From positions 1 to 41,923 of the forward strand of contig VGTH01000048.1 in NCBI GenBank assembly GCA_016874755.1: a DNA stretch of 41,923 nucleotides, written 5' to 3'. Source of the DNA: Deltaproteobacteria bacterium (GTDB lineage: Bacteria > Desulfobacterota > Binatia > UBA9968). The notes under the pieces were generated by a model. The model did not search any database. It saw only the letters and a list, made by a program, of their open reading frames with translations, and was not told where the DNA came from. Of the stretch, positions 35,865 to 41,923 are shown piece after piece. The position numbers and the translations under genes were made by a program. How positions within the stretch are numbered: position 1 is the first letter of the stretch; every line of letters starts with the position of its first letter.

Positions 35865-35884
35865 GGGCGACCGGCCGGTCGCCC
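35865..35884. terminator. Perfect 20-bp palindrome just after the binding-protein stop
   Basis: GGGCGACCGG is followed with no gap by CCGGTCGCCC, directly after the TAG stop. It can form a strong hairpin and probably ends or protects the transcript, but it lacks a T-run, so it may not be a standard intrinsic terminator. Confidence 0.55.
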
Positions 35885-35963
35885 GCTTTGGATCGACGAG
35901 CATCCAACGGCCAAGGAACAGATACAACATGTAATAGTTTAAGCTTCACCCGCGGAGGATCGC

Positions 35964-36974
35964 ATGAGCAGCAAATACCACTGGTTGATTGCTTGGGTTG
36001 TTTGCATCTTGGTTGTTCCGAGCCCGGTTCGCGCCGCCCAGGAGGTGACCCTCGGCTACGCCAACATCAGTGCACGCGTGAGCCCGCTCTGGATCGCCCG
36101 GGAGAAAGGCTTCTTCACCAAGCACGGCGTACCGCTACAAGCGGTCTTCTTGCCGCACGCCTCTGCACTGTTCGCCACTCTGGCCGCTGGACAGGTTCAA
36201 GTCGCCAACAGCGGTGGCAGCACGGCCTTGGGCGCCGTCGCCGGCGGTCTCGATTTGAAAGTCATCGGCACGTTCACCAGCCGCATTCCGTTTGACATTG
36301 TGGCCCGCCCGACGATCAAAGAAGCGAAAGACCTGCGCGGCAAGCGATTGGGCATTCAAGGCATTGGCGGAACCATCTGGATGGCCGGCCTGCTGGGCTT
36401 GGAATACTTGGGGCTCGACCCAGGCCTCGATCAGGTCCAAGTCGTTGCCGCCGGCGAACAAACTTTGCTCACCCAAGCCCTCGAAAAAAACACAGTTGAC
36501 GCCATCGTCGTTGACAGTGCCTTTAGCAACATGCTCAAAGGGCGCGGCTATTCGGTGCTCGTCGAGCTTTCCAAAACCAACATTCCATTCGTCAGCAACG
36601 GCATCATCACCCGGGGCAGTTATCTACAGCAACAGCCCGACGCTGTGAGAAACATCGTGAAAGGCTGGATGGAAGGTGTCGCCTTCGCGCTGAGTCCCAA
36701 AACCAAGCCCGCCGTGATCGCCACCATCATGCGCTATTTGAAAATCAACGACCCCGAACTCGCCGAGCGCGGTTATCAAGACTTACAGCAGGCCACCGAC
36801 CGCAAGCCCTTCCCCTCCCTCGAAGGTCTACGCAACGTGCAGCGCCTGATGGCGCAGCGTAACCCGGCGGTCGGCAATTTGAAAATCGAAAACCTGATCG
36901 ACGCCAGAATTATGCGCGAGCTCGATGAAAGCGGCTTCATCGATCAGCTCTACGCGGCCTATGGAGTGAAGTAG
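35964..36974 (+). CDS. NMT1/THI5-like ABC substrate-binding protein
   Basis: This 336-residue protein has a signal peptide (about residues 1-25, ending VRAA) and the SsuA/TauA/NMT1 fold with VSPLWIAREKGFFTKHGV near residue 36 and the GQVQVANSGGSTAL loop near 80. Such proteins bind sulfonates, nitrate, pyrimidines or aromatic acids for ABC import. The ligand is unknown and no permease is nearby. The ATG follows GCGGAGGA. It starts 99 bases after the previous binding-protein gene. Confidence 0.88.
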   Translation: MSSKYHWLIAWVVCILVVPSPVRAAQEVTLGYANISARVSPLWIAREKGFFTKHGVPLQAVFLPHASALFATLAAGQVQVANSGGSTALGAVAGGLDLKVIGTFTSRIPFDIVARPTIKEAKDLRGKRLGIQGIGGTIWMAGLLGLEYLGLDPGLDQVQVVAAGEQTLLTQALEKNTVDAIVVDSAFSNMLKGRGYSVLVELSKTNIPFVSNGIITRGSYLQQQPDAVRNIVKGWMEGVAFALSPKTKPAVIATIMRYLKINDPELAERGYQDLQQATDRKPFPSLEGLRNVQRLMAQRNPAVGNLKIENLIDARIMRELDESGFIDQLYAAYGVK

Positions 36975-37084
36975 GCGAACGCACGCGCCCCGCCGATGTG
37001 AGGTCTTTGCCGATGGGAGGCTTCGCCACTCCCGCGGTTGCACGGCTGCAAGCCAACGTCCCTGCGCGAGACTTTTTTGCTCAT

Positions 37085-37124
37085 TTGAGAGTTTAGCTTC
37101 TGTGTAGTACACTTTCGTATTACG
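37085..37124 (+). promoter_or_regulatory. Promoter with twin GTANTAC operator of the toxin-antitoxin pair
   Basis: A -35 box TTGAGA (37085-37090) and a -10 box TACACT (37108-37113) are 17 bases apart. Two palindromes overlap the -10 and start region: GTGTAGTACAC (37102-37112) and CGTATTACG (37116-37124). Both contain GTA-N-TAC and their centres are 13 bp apart, as expected for two dimers of a ribbon-helix-helix antitoxin that represses its own promoter. Confidence 0.65.
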
Positions 37125-37139
37125 TATCAGGGAGCGTTT

Positions 37140-37406
37140 ATGGCTTTAAGTGTGCGGTTGGATGACAAAACGGAATCGTTGATCGGGCGTCTTGCGAGAA
37201 AGAGGCGGCAAACCAAATCGGAGGTCATTCGCGACGCCGTCGGGGTTCTCGCCAAGCAAGAAGAAAGAGGCTCGGAACGGACACGTCCCTACGATCGCGT
37301 AGCCCACCTGATAGGCTGTGTCAAAGGCGGACCGCGGGACCTATCGGTGCGCAGCGGCGACAAGTTTCGCGAACTGCTTCTCGATCGGCGCCGGAGCCGG
37401 CGATGA
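37140..37406 (+). CDS. Ribbon-helix-helix antitoxin (VapB-like)
   Basis: This 88-residue protein begins with a ribbon-helix-helix domain (MALSVRLDDKTESLIGRLAR, then a TKSEVIRDAV helix). A charged C-terminal tail follows, suited to binding the toxin. It should bind the twin palindromes upstream. Its stop overlaps the toxin start by four bases (ATGA), the usual toxin-antitoxin arrangement. The C-terminal part is longer than in many RHH antitoxins. Confidence 0.88.
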   Translation: MALSVRLDDKTESLIGRLARKRRQTKSEVIRDAVGVLAKQEERGSERTRPYDRVAHLIGCVKGGPRDLSVRSGDKFRELLLDRRRSRR

Positions 37407-37816
37407 TCCTCGTGGATACCGGACCGCTGGTTGCGTTAATTCACCAAGATGATGATCATCACGAAATCTGTAAGAAAACGTTCACCTTATTAAACGATTC
37501 GCTTGGCACCGTCTGGCCGGTGATCACAGAAGCGATGCACCTCCTCAGCTTCTCACGCACGGGGCAAATCGCTCTCTGGGACATGATCGAATCTGGAGCG
37601 GTTGAGCTTTTATCCCTTGGCACCGAGGACATCGCCCGGATGAAAGAATTGATGCATAAGTATCGCGACCTGCCGATGGACTTGGCCGACGCGGCGCTGG
37701 TGCGTGTTGCCGAGCGCGAGAGACTGCGTCGCGTTTTTACCATCGACCGCCGCGATTTCCTGATCTATCGCCCATCGCGAATCGGGCGGTTCACTATTTT
37801 ACCGTCGCGTCCGTAG
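37403..37816 (+). CDS. vapC: PIN-domain ribonuclease toxin (VapC-like)
   Basis: This 137-residue protein has the PIN acidic residues Asp5 (MILVDTGPLVAL), Glu43 (VITEAMHLL), Asp93 or Asp96 (MDLADAAL) and Asp115 (FTIDRRDF). PIN toxins cleave tRNA or other RNA when freed from the antitoxin. All acidic residues are present, so it appears functional. It is coupled to the RHH gene and converges on a Bug-type gene. Confidence 0.9.
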   Translation: MILVDTGPLVALIHQDDDHHEICKKTFTLLNDSLGTVWPVITEAMHLLSFSRTGQIALWDMIESGAVELLSLGTEDIARMKELMHKYRDLPMDLADAALVRVAERERLRRVFTIDRRDFLIYRPSRIGRFTILPSRP

Positions 37817-37879
37817 GCCAACCGCGGTTCAACACCGGCACAGGCCGGGCTGTCCATTTTCGTGGAGTTAGAACTTGCC

Positions 37880-38908
37880 CTAACCGCCCAACAGTTTCAT
37901 CATGCGCTCGACCACGTCCGGCGGCTGGGAGATAACTTCTTTGGCGAGCTTTGCCAGCTCCTCGCCGCTGATCGCGTCGACCGTCCAGCGGCGTTTTTTC
38001 AGATCTTGCAACAATGCGGGATCTTTAAGGGAGCGGTTATAAGCATCGCGTAGCATTTCCACGCGGTCGGGCGGTATGCCCGGTGTGCCAACCAGCGGCC
38101 GGCCGAAGACCGCCGGCGCGAGCAGCACGTTGGCGACCCGCCGCGTTGCCTCGGGGGTCTTGAGTTGGTCCATCAGCTCGTAGATCGACGGCACATCGGG
38201 GACCAGAGGGTCGCGCTTCTTGCCGGTTTGCAGAATCGGCCGGACAACGCTTTTTTTGTGCCAGGTTAGAAACGGCTCGCGGGCGAAGTAGGTGCTGATG
38301 GTCAGGTTGCGGCAATGCAGCTCGCCGCGCTCGATGCCGAGGTCGATCTCGCCGCCGCCGGGATAGCCGGCAACGATGTTAAACTTGATCCCCAGACCAT
38401 CGTCGAGAAACTTCGGCATGTAATAGCCGGAAGTGCTGGTTCCGGTGGCGCCGCACTTGGGCGGCTGCGCTGCTTTGCGCACGTCCTCGATGGTTTGATA
38501 GGGCGTGTCGGTGCGCATGATGAGGATAAACTCGGTCTGCTCCGGCGTGCCGAGCCAGGTGAACTTGGACCAGTCAAACTTCACTTCGGGGCGCCGGGCC
38601 AGCTGGTCGAAGTACATCGACGGGCCGAAGGTGCCAAGGGTCAAACCATCCGGCTTCGCCACGGAATAGACGTAGTTGGCTGCGATGACTCCTCCCGCGC
38701 CGGTCATGTTCTGTACGATGAAGTTGGGATTGCCCGGGATGTACTTGCCCATGTGCTGGGCGAAGATGCGCGCCCAAAGATCGTAAGCATCGCCGGCCAG
38801 ATTGCCGACGATGATCCGGATCGTCTTCCCTTGATAAAAGGGCGCCTGAGCTTGCAGGGTCGTTGCCGACACGAGCAGAAGCAACAAAGTAAAGACGCAG
38901 CGTTTCAT
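37880..38908 (-). CDS. Bug-family (tripartite tricarboxylate transporter) substrate-binding protein
   Basis: This 342-residue protein has a signal peptide (RCVFTLLLLLVSATTLQA) and the TctC/Bug pattern APFYQGKTIRIIVG, then GNPNFIVQNMTGAGG near residue 62 and later PPDRVEMLRDAYNRSLKDP. Bug proteins bind dicarboxylates, aromatic acids or similar ligands; many are orphans without TctA/TctB. None are near here. The ATG at 38908 follows GGAGG. It is divergent from the second Bug gene across a 423-base gap. Confidence 0.87.
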   Translation of the reverse strand: MKRCVFTLLLLLVSATTLQAQAPFYQGKTIRIIVGNLAGDAYDLWARIFAQHMGKYIPGNPNFIVQNMTGAGGVIAANYVYSVAKPDGLTLGTFGPSMYFDQLARRPEVKFDWSKFTWLGTPEQTEFILIMRTDTPYQTIEDVRKAAQPPKCGATGTSTSGYYMPKFLDDGLGIKFNIVAGYPGGGEIDLGIERGELHCRNLTISTYFAREPFLTWHKKSVVRPILQTGKKRDPLVPDVPSIYELMDQLKTPEATRRVANVLLAPAVFGRPLVGTPGIPPDRVEMLRDAYNRSLKDPALLQDLKKRRWTVDAISGEELAKLAKEVISQPPDVVERMMKLLGG

Positions 38909-39331
38909 GACAACCTCCAAGCTTCCAGCGAACCGTTACGGTTAGTTAGCTCATTAAAAGCAATTGATCGCTGAGAAGTCAAAGAGTCTCTGTGCAAAGA
39001 CCTCGTCGGAGCGAAAATGATCACCTAAACAGGACCTCCCAGAGCGTCATTCCGGCATGGATTGCCGGAATCCAGGTTCCCATGGACGGCATCCGGAGAC
39101 AATCCATGTCGACCTGGATTCCAGCACTGGAATGACGACGGAGGACAGCGTGTTCTACTTTTCATCTTGTGTGGCGCGCGTAGGCTCATGAATCACTGCG
39201 TTGGGAGTCTGGGAACCGGTTATGATGGTTTTTATTGACAGCAGATGGCAGAGATGTTACTCGGGGCTGGCGAGTCATCTGACTGTCCCGGAGCGTGGCG
39301 AAACCGGAGTTCTTCTGTGACCGAGGGGCGT
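38909..39331. other. Non-coding gap with an inverted repeat
   Basis: The 423 bases between the two divergent Bug-family genes contain the repeat at 39045-39137 and presumably both promoters. No reading frame with credible coding signal is seen. Confidence 0.5.
39045..39137. repeat. Inverted repeat CGTCATTCC ... GGAATGACG
   Basis: CGTCATTCC (39045-39053) matches GGAATGACG (39129-39137), and inside it AATCCAGGT (39069-39077) matches ACCTGGATT (39112-39120). The two nested stems form a MITE-like dispersed repeat of the TCATTCCGGAATCCAGG type. Confidence 0.7.
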
Positions 39332-40402
39332 ATGGCTTGGCATAAAATATCGTGTTTCCCGCGAATCGGCTTTTGTGCGTTGCTGCTGGTGGCGGCCATG
39401 AGCAGTGTCGCTTCCGCGCAGTCTTCCTTTTATCAAGGCAAAACCATCATCATCCTCGAGAGCAGCGCGCCCGGCGGGGTTGGCAGCATGCGCACCAAGG
39501 CGCTGGTGCCTTTTCTGCAAAAATACATCCCGGGAAATCCTACGGTCGTGATGCAGCATATGGACGGCGCCGGCGGGAAAAGGGCGGCGAACCATTTATT
39601 TAAGTCGGTGAAACCGGATGGCCTCACCATCGGCCGGATGTCGACGCCGTTCGTGATGCAGCCGATCCTCGGTGAGAGCGGCATTCTCTACGACATCGAT
39701 AAAGTCAGCTATCTGGGCACGAGCTATAGCGGCGGCTATCACGTGTTTTTTACCCGCAAGGAGTCGGGCCTCGACAGCCTGGAGAAACTGCGTGCGGCGT
39801 CGGGTTTGAGAATCGGTTCTCAATCGGTGGGACATCTGATCTATATTTCAGGCCGAATGTTTGCGTATCTGATCGGTTTGAAGCAGCCGCGCTTCGTCAC
39901 CGGCTACACTTCACCGGAGCTGGACGTCGCCATCGAGCAGGGCGAGCTCGATACGCGCTCGACGGTGGCCGACGCGCTGCTGCACGAAAAACCTGAATGG
40001 GTCGACAAGAATCTCATGAATTTTCACAGCATTATCGAAGTGCCGAAGGGACGAAAGCACAGTCACGCGCGGTTCACTGAGCTGCCTGACATTGAGAGCT
40101 TCGCCAAGGTGGCGATGGACAGGAAAATCGTCACGATGTACCGCGCCTTCATCGGCAGCGGTAATCCGTTTATCTTGCCTCCTGGAACGCCGAAAGACCG
40201 GGTGCAGATTTTGCAAGACGCAATGCGCAAGATTTATCGCGACGCCGAGTTCCACAAAGAATACACGAAACTCACGGGCCTCAAAGCCGAACCGCAGATG
40301 CCGGAGGAGCTGGAGAAAACGGTCAAAGAAATGCCGCGCGATCGCGAAGCGGTGGACCTGTTCAAAAAGCTCACCGGGCCCGATCCGTTGCCGCAGAGAT
40401 AG
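39332..40402 (+). CDS. Bug-like (TctC-type) substrate-binding protein
   Basis: This 356-residue protein has a signal peptide (about residues 1-28, ending ASA) and the TctC pattern QSSFYQGKTIIILESSAPGG, then GNPTVVMQHMDGAGG and a C-terminal PPGTPKDRVQILQDAMRKIY. It is similar in plan to the protein at 37880-38908 but only distantly alike in sequence. No TctAB genes are present. ATG at 39332 is chosen at the signal-peptide boundary; GAGGGGCG precedes it. Confidence 0.85.
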   Translation: MAWHKISCFPRIGFCALLLVAAMSSVASAQSSFYQGKTIIILESSAPGGVGSMRTKALVPFLQKYIPGNPTVVMQHMDGAGGKRAANHLFKSVKPDGLTIGRMSTPFVMQPILGESGILYDIDKVSYLGTSYSGGYHVFFTRKESGLDSLEKLRAASGLRIGSQSVGHLIYISGRMFAYLIGLKQPRFVTGYTSPELDVAIEQGELDTRSTVADALLHEKPEWVDKNLMNFHSIIEVPKGRKHSHARFTELPDIESFAKVAMDRKIVTMYRAFIGSGNPFILPPGTPKDRVQILQDAMRKIYRDAEFHKEYTKLTGLKAEPQMPEELEKTVKEMPRDREAVDLFKKLTGPDPLPQR

Positions 40403-40440
40403 CAGCAGACGGCGGTGCGCATCACCCCCCTCGCCGGCAA

Positions 40441-40577
40441 TTGGGGCACTTGCAAGAAGGCCGGTAGTTGATCATGAAAGGCAGCCATTGGTCACCGCGC
40501 GACGAAATTGGCTCGCTCACGCAGAAATTTGAGACGTCCTACGTTGCCGAGAAGTACAGCGATAGACAAGCCTGCGG
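40441..40577 (+). pseudogene. C-terminal remnant of a family-1 solute-binding protein
   Basis: From 40474 the frame reads MKGSHWSPRDEIGSLTQKF, matching the C-terminus of the intact protein at 34794-35864 (MKGGLWSPREDIGSVTQKF). Just before it, EGR-stop-LIMKG matches EGQQIMMKG, with TAG where the intact gene has CAG. The rest of the gene is gone. It is a decayed copy. Confidence 0.8.
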
Positions 40578-40590
40578 GGATTGCCCTACT

Positions 40591-41361
40591 CTATTTTCTC
40601 TTCTGATAATGCTGTTCTACGACAAACAACAGACCTAGTACAAAAAATATGGCCGCCCGAGGTTCCGGCACTGTTGTGGGAGCCGGCTCCAACGATTGCG
40701 CAAGTCCTGCGCTGTCGAGAAAAATCGAAACCACCCGCACGGCAGATGGGGTAAGGCTAAGTGTTGCCGAAAATGAACCGGCGTTGCTGCCGGTTCGATT
40801 GGGCGGACTATCCAGAGACACGTCAAGTGGCGTGGCAACCAAATTTCCATCGACGACGTAATTGATCCCAACCCTGGCAAGCGCGGAATCGCTTGTAGGA
40901 TCGCTTGCCGATGTATCCATCATCCAAGAAAAGTTAATCGCGATTGGCACGACGACTGTGCTGGTTCCACTATTCACGAGTATAAACCCTCCGGCGTCGT
41001 TAGCCTGCGAAAAAGCCGAAACCGCCGCTGTTCCCACCAGACCAACAGAGTTTCCGTTCGTCGAAAGTATTCCCTGCACTCTATTCGCCGCGGGAAAACT
41101 TAAGGCCGAGGCGGTCATGGCCGTACTCCCCGAACTGCCGAACGGATCAACGAAAGCGAAAGTGGTGAAAGGATCACTATCGCTATCTTCGACTGAGGCC
41201 AACAGTTGCAATGATGCACCTGCTGGCGAAGACACTATAAGCGTAGCGTCGAGCGATGTATTGTACATTGCGCCAGCAATAGCTTGCAAAGATATGGCGA
41301 CTGCAAGTACACATAGAAAACCTGCTATCCGAACACATTCCCATCGTGCTGATTGTCTCAT
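40591..41361 (-). CDS. PEP-CTERM sorting domain protein
   Basis: This 256-residue protein has a signal peptide (RIAGFLCVLAVAISLQAIAG), a Ser/Thr/Ala-rich, low-charge body, and a C-terminal VPEP motif followed by a hydrophobic stretch (AAIFFVLGLLFVV) and HYQKRK. This is the PEP-CTERM signal for exosortase-mediated sorting in EPS-producing Gram-negative bacteria. The body has no recognisable domain. No exosortase gene is in the window. The ATG at 41361 is chosen; another ATG 11 codons upstream at 41394 is also open and lies directly after the leader hairpin. Confidence 0.85.
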   Translation of the reverse strand: MRQSARWECVRIAGFLCVLAVAISLQAIAGAMYNTSLDATLIVSSPAGASLQLLASVEDSDSDPFTTFAFVDPFGSSGSTAMTASALSFPAANRVQGILSTNGNSVGLVGTAAVSAFSQANDAGGFILVNSGTSTVVVPIAINFSWMMDTSASDPTSDSALARVGINYVVDGNLVATPLDVSLDSPPNRTGSNAGSFSATLSLTPSAVRVVSIFLDSAGLAQSLEPAPTTVPEPRAAIFFVLGLLFVVEQHYQKRK

Positions 41362-41399
41362 GTTCTGCAACCTTCCCTTAACTACGAAATCCATGGCGG

Positions 41400-41467
41400 T
41401 ACAGGTGGCATGTCCCTATGGCGCGGGGCATGGTCTCAGGACTGCGCCATGCGTTCCTCCACCTGTA
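41400..41467 (-). promoter_or_regulatory. Hairpin-rich leader of the PEP-CTERM gene
   Basis: Two nested inverted repeats are seen: TACAGGTGG (41400-41408) with CCACCTGTA (41459-41467), and ATGGCGC (41418-41424) with GCGCCAT (41444-41450). The structure ends six bases before an in-frame upstream ATG of the gene, so it could form a 5' leader that affects translation, or a dispersed palindrome. It fits no riboswitch class that I recognise. Confidence 0.5.
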
Positions 41468-41834
41468 GACAACTGCCACGTTGCCCTAGTTGCCGCGGAG
41501 TTCACGGAAAAATTCTGGACGAACTGATTAAGGAATTGTGCATCGGTTACCTTTTCTGGATTCGTTAAAGGAGACTTGATGCATTGAGAAAAATAATTTT
41601 GAGGCGTTGCGAGCGCGGTGTAGCGCCAGAAAGAACGTCCGTTAACGATTCTAATGTCGTCAAGACGTTCCCCGGATGAGCCTGTTTGCGATAACTGTGC
41701 GATCGACCCGCTAGTACCGGAGCTAAGGTTATTCGAGTAATAAACGCTTGGTGGCGAGGATGGTCAAGTCGTTGAAACCAAACTCCATACAACCGTGAGC
41801 TATGATCAAAGCGTGTGGAAATAGGAAATAGGTA
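41468..41834. other. Gap with no recognised feature
   Basis: No credible gene was found in this stretch. A 117-residue minus-strand frame covering most of it and the edge RNA has no family resemblance and looks accidental. Confidence 0.4.
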
Positions 41835-41900
41835 GGCGTACCCTTTCGCGAATCTAAAAACGAAAGGCTGCCTGTTGGCGCAGGCAGGAAAGGATACGCC
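41835..41900 (+). promoter_or_regulatory. Structured RNA with two alternative folds over a ribosome site
   Basis: Fold 1 pairs GGCGTACCCTTTC (41835-41847) with GAAAGGATACGCC (41888-41900), 12 of 13 pairs, burying the likely ribosome site GAAAGGA. Fold 2 pairs CCTTTCG (41842-41848) with CGAAAGG (41861-41867), which frees that site. A separate 7-bp hairpin (41868-41887, arms CTGCCTG / CAGGCAG) is compatible with both. An ATG follows at 41902. This is the arrangement of a translational switch, but no known class was matched. Confidence 0.5.
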
Positions 41901-41901
41901 G

Positions 41902-41923
41902 ATGAGAGAAAAGCACACTGAGG
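41902..41923 (+). CDS. Possible start of a gene cut by the window edge
   Basis: ATG at 41902 lies eight bases after GAAAGGA and begins a frame of seven codons (MREKHTE) before the window ends. The only support is the ribosome site and the structured RNA directly upstream. Nothing can be said about its product. Confidence 0.25.

Noticed and set aside
41835-41900. c-di-GMP (GEMM) riboswitch at the right edge
   Set aside because: The conserved GEMM core sequences (such as GACGCAAAGCC) are missing, although the position and a three-stem layout invited the comparison.
41565-41918. 117-codon minus-strand frame at the right edge
   Set aside because: No motif, no ribosome site and it covers the palindromic RNA; accidental.
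1-41923. CRISPR arrays, tRNA or rRNA genes, prophage or transposase genes
   Set aside because: No regularly spaced direct repeats, cloverleaf sequences, rRNA segments, integrases or transposases were recognised on either strand.

Overview
The window is a GC-rich chromosomal segment from a Gram-negative bacterium. The gene order pgpA-cinA-thpR-recA-recX-alaS is typical of 'deltaproteobacterial' and related lineages. Other clues are a PEP-CTERM protein, orphan solute-binding proteins of the Bug, NMT1 and family-1 types, a selenocysteine codon and a VKOR-thioredoxin fusion. Together they suggest an uncultured soil or sediment lineage near Desulfobacterota, Binatota or Rokubacteria. That placement is inference; no rRNA or tRNA gene is present.

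Left half (1-19,063), almost entirely minus strand. Reading in the direction of transcription, the genes are: an SCO-type copper/redox protein; a VKOR-thioredoxin membrane protein; a rhodanese whose catalytic cysteine is encoded by UGA, followed by a bacterial SECIS-like hairpin; queC; a DUF58/BatA/double-VWA membrane cluster without its usual MoxR ATPase; an M23 peptidase; then the housekeeping run pgpA, cinA, thpR, recA, recX, alaS, yjbQ, phoH. Many junctions are 4-nt stop/start overlaps. An NAD-dependent epimerase gene and its terminator close the left edge.

Middle (19,276-28,985), mostly plus strand. A radical SAM enzyme resembling the Tes/MJ0619 family overlaps a DUF547 lipoprotein gene, followed by a MauE-like membrane protein. 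Then come a VOC protein (minus strand), an AmmeMemoRadiSam-type radical SAM enzyme and a GAF-EI phosphotransferase (PtsP). A promoter with an adjacent palindromic operator precedes a di-iron oxygenase of the BoxB/PaaA type. The oxygenase is followed by a small 2Fe-2S protein and a NuoF-like flavoprotein that could form its NADH-fed electron chain; a clear intrinsic terminator ends the run.

Right part (29,070-41,923) is accessory. Five solute-binding proteins have no permease genes beside them and lie among an alpha/beta hydrolase, an amidohydrolase, an SDR epimerase, a TfoX-domain protein and a VapBC-like toxin-antitoxin pair with twin operator palindromes. There are decayed remnants of further binding proteins and several palindromic intergenic repeats. 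The segment ends with a PEP-CTERM protein that has a hairpin-rich leader, and, at the right edge, an RNA with two mutually exclusive folds over a ribosome-binding site.

The strongest finding is the selenocysteine rhodanese at 16,923-17,396, which ordinary gene calling would truncate at its active site.
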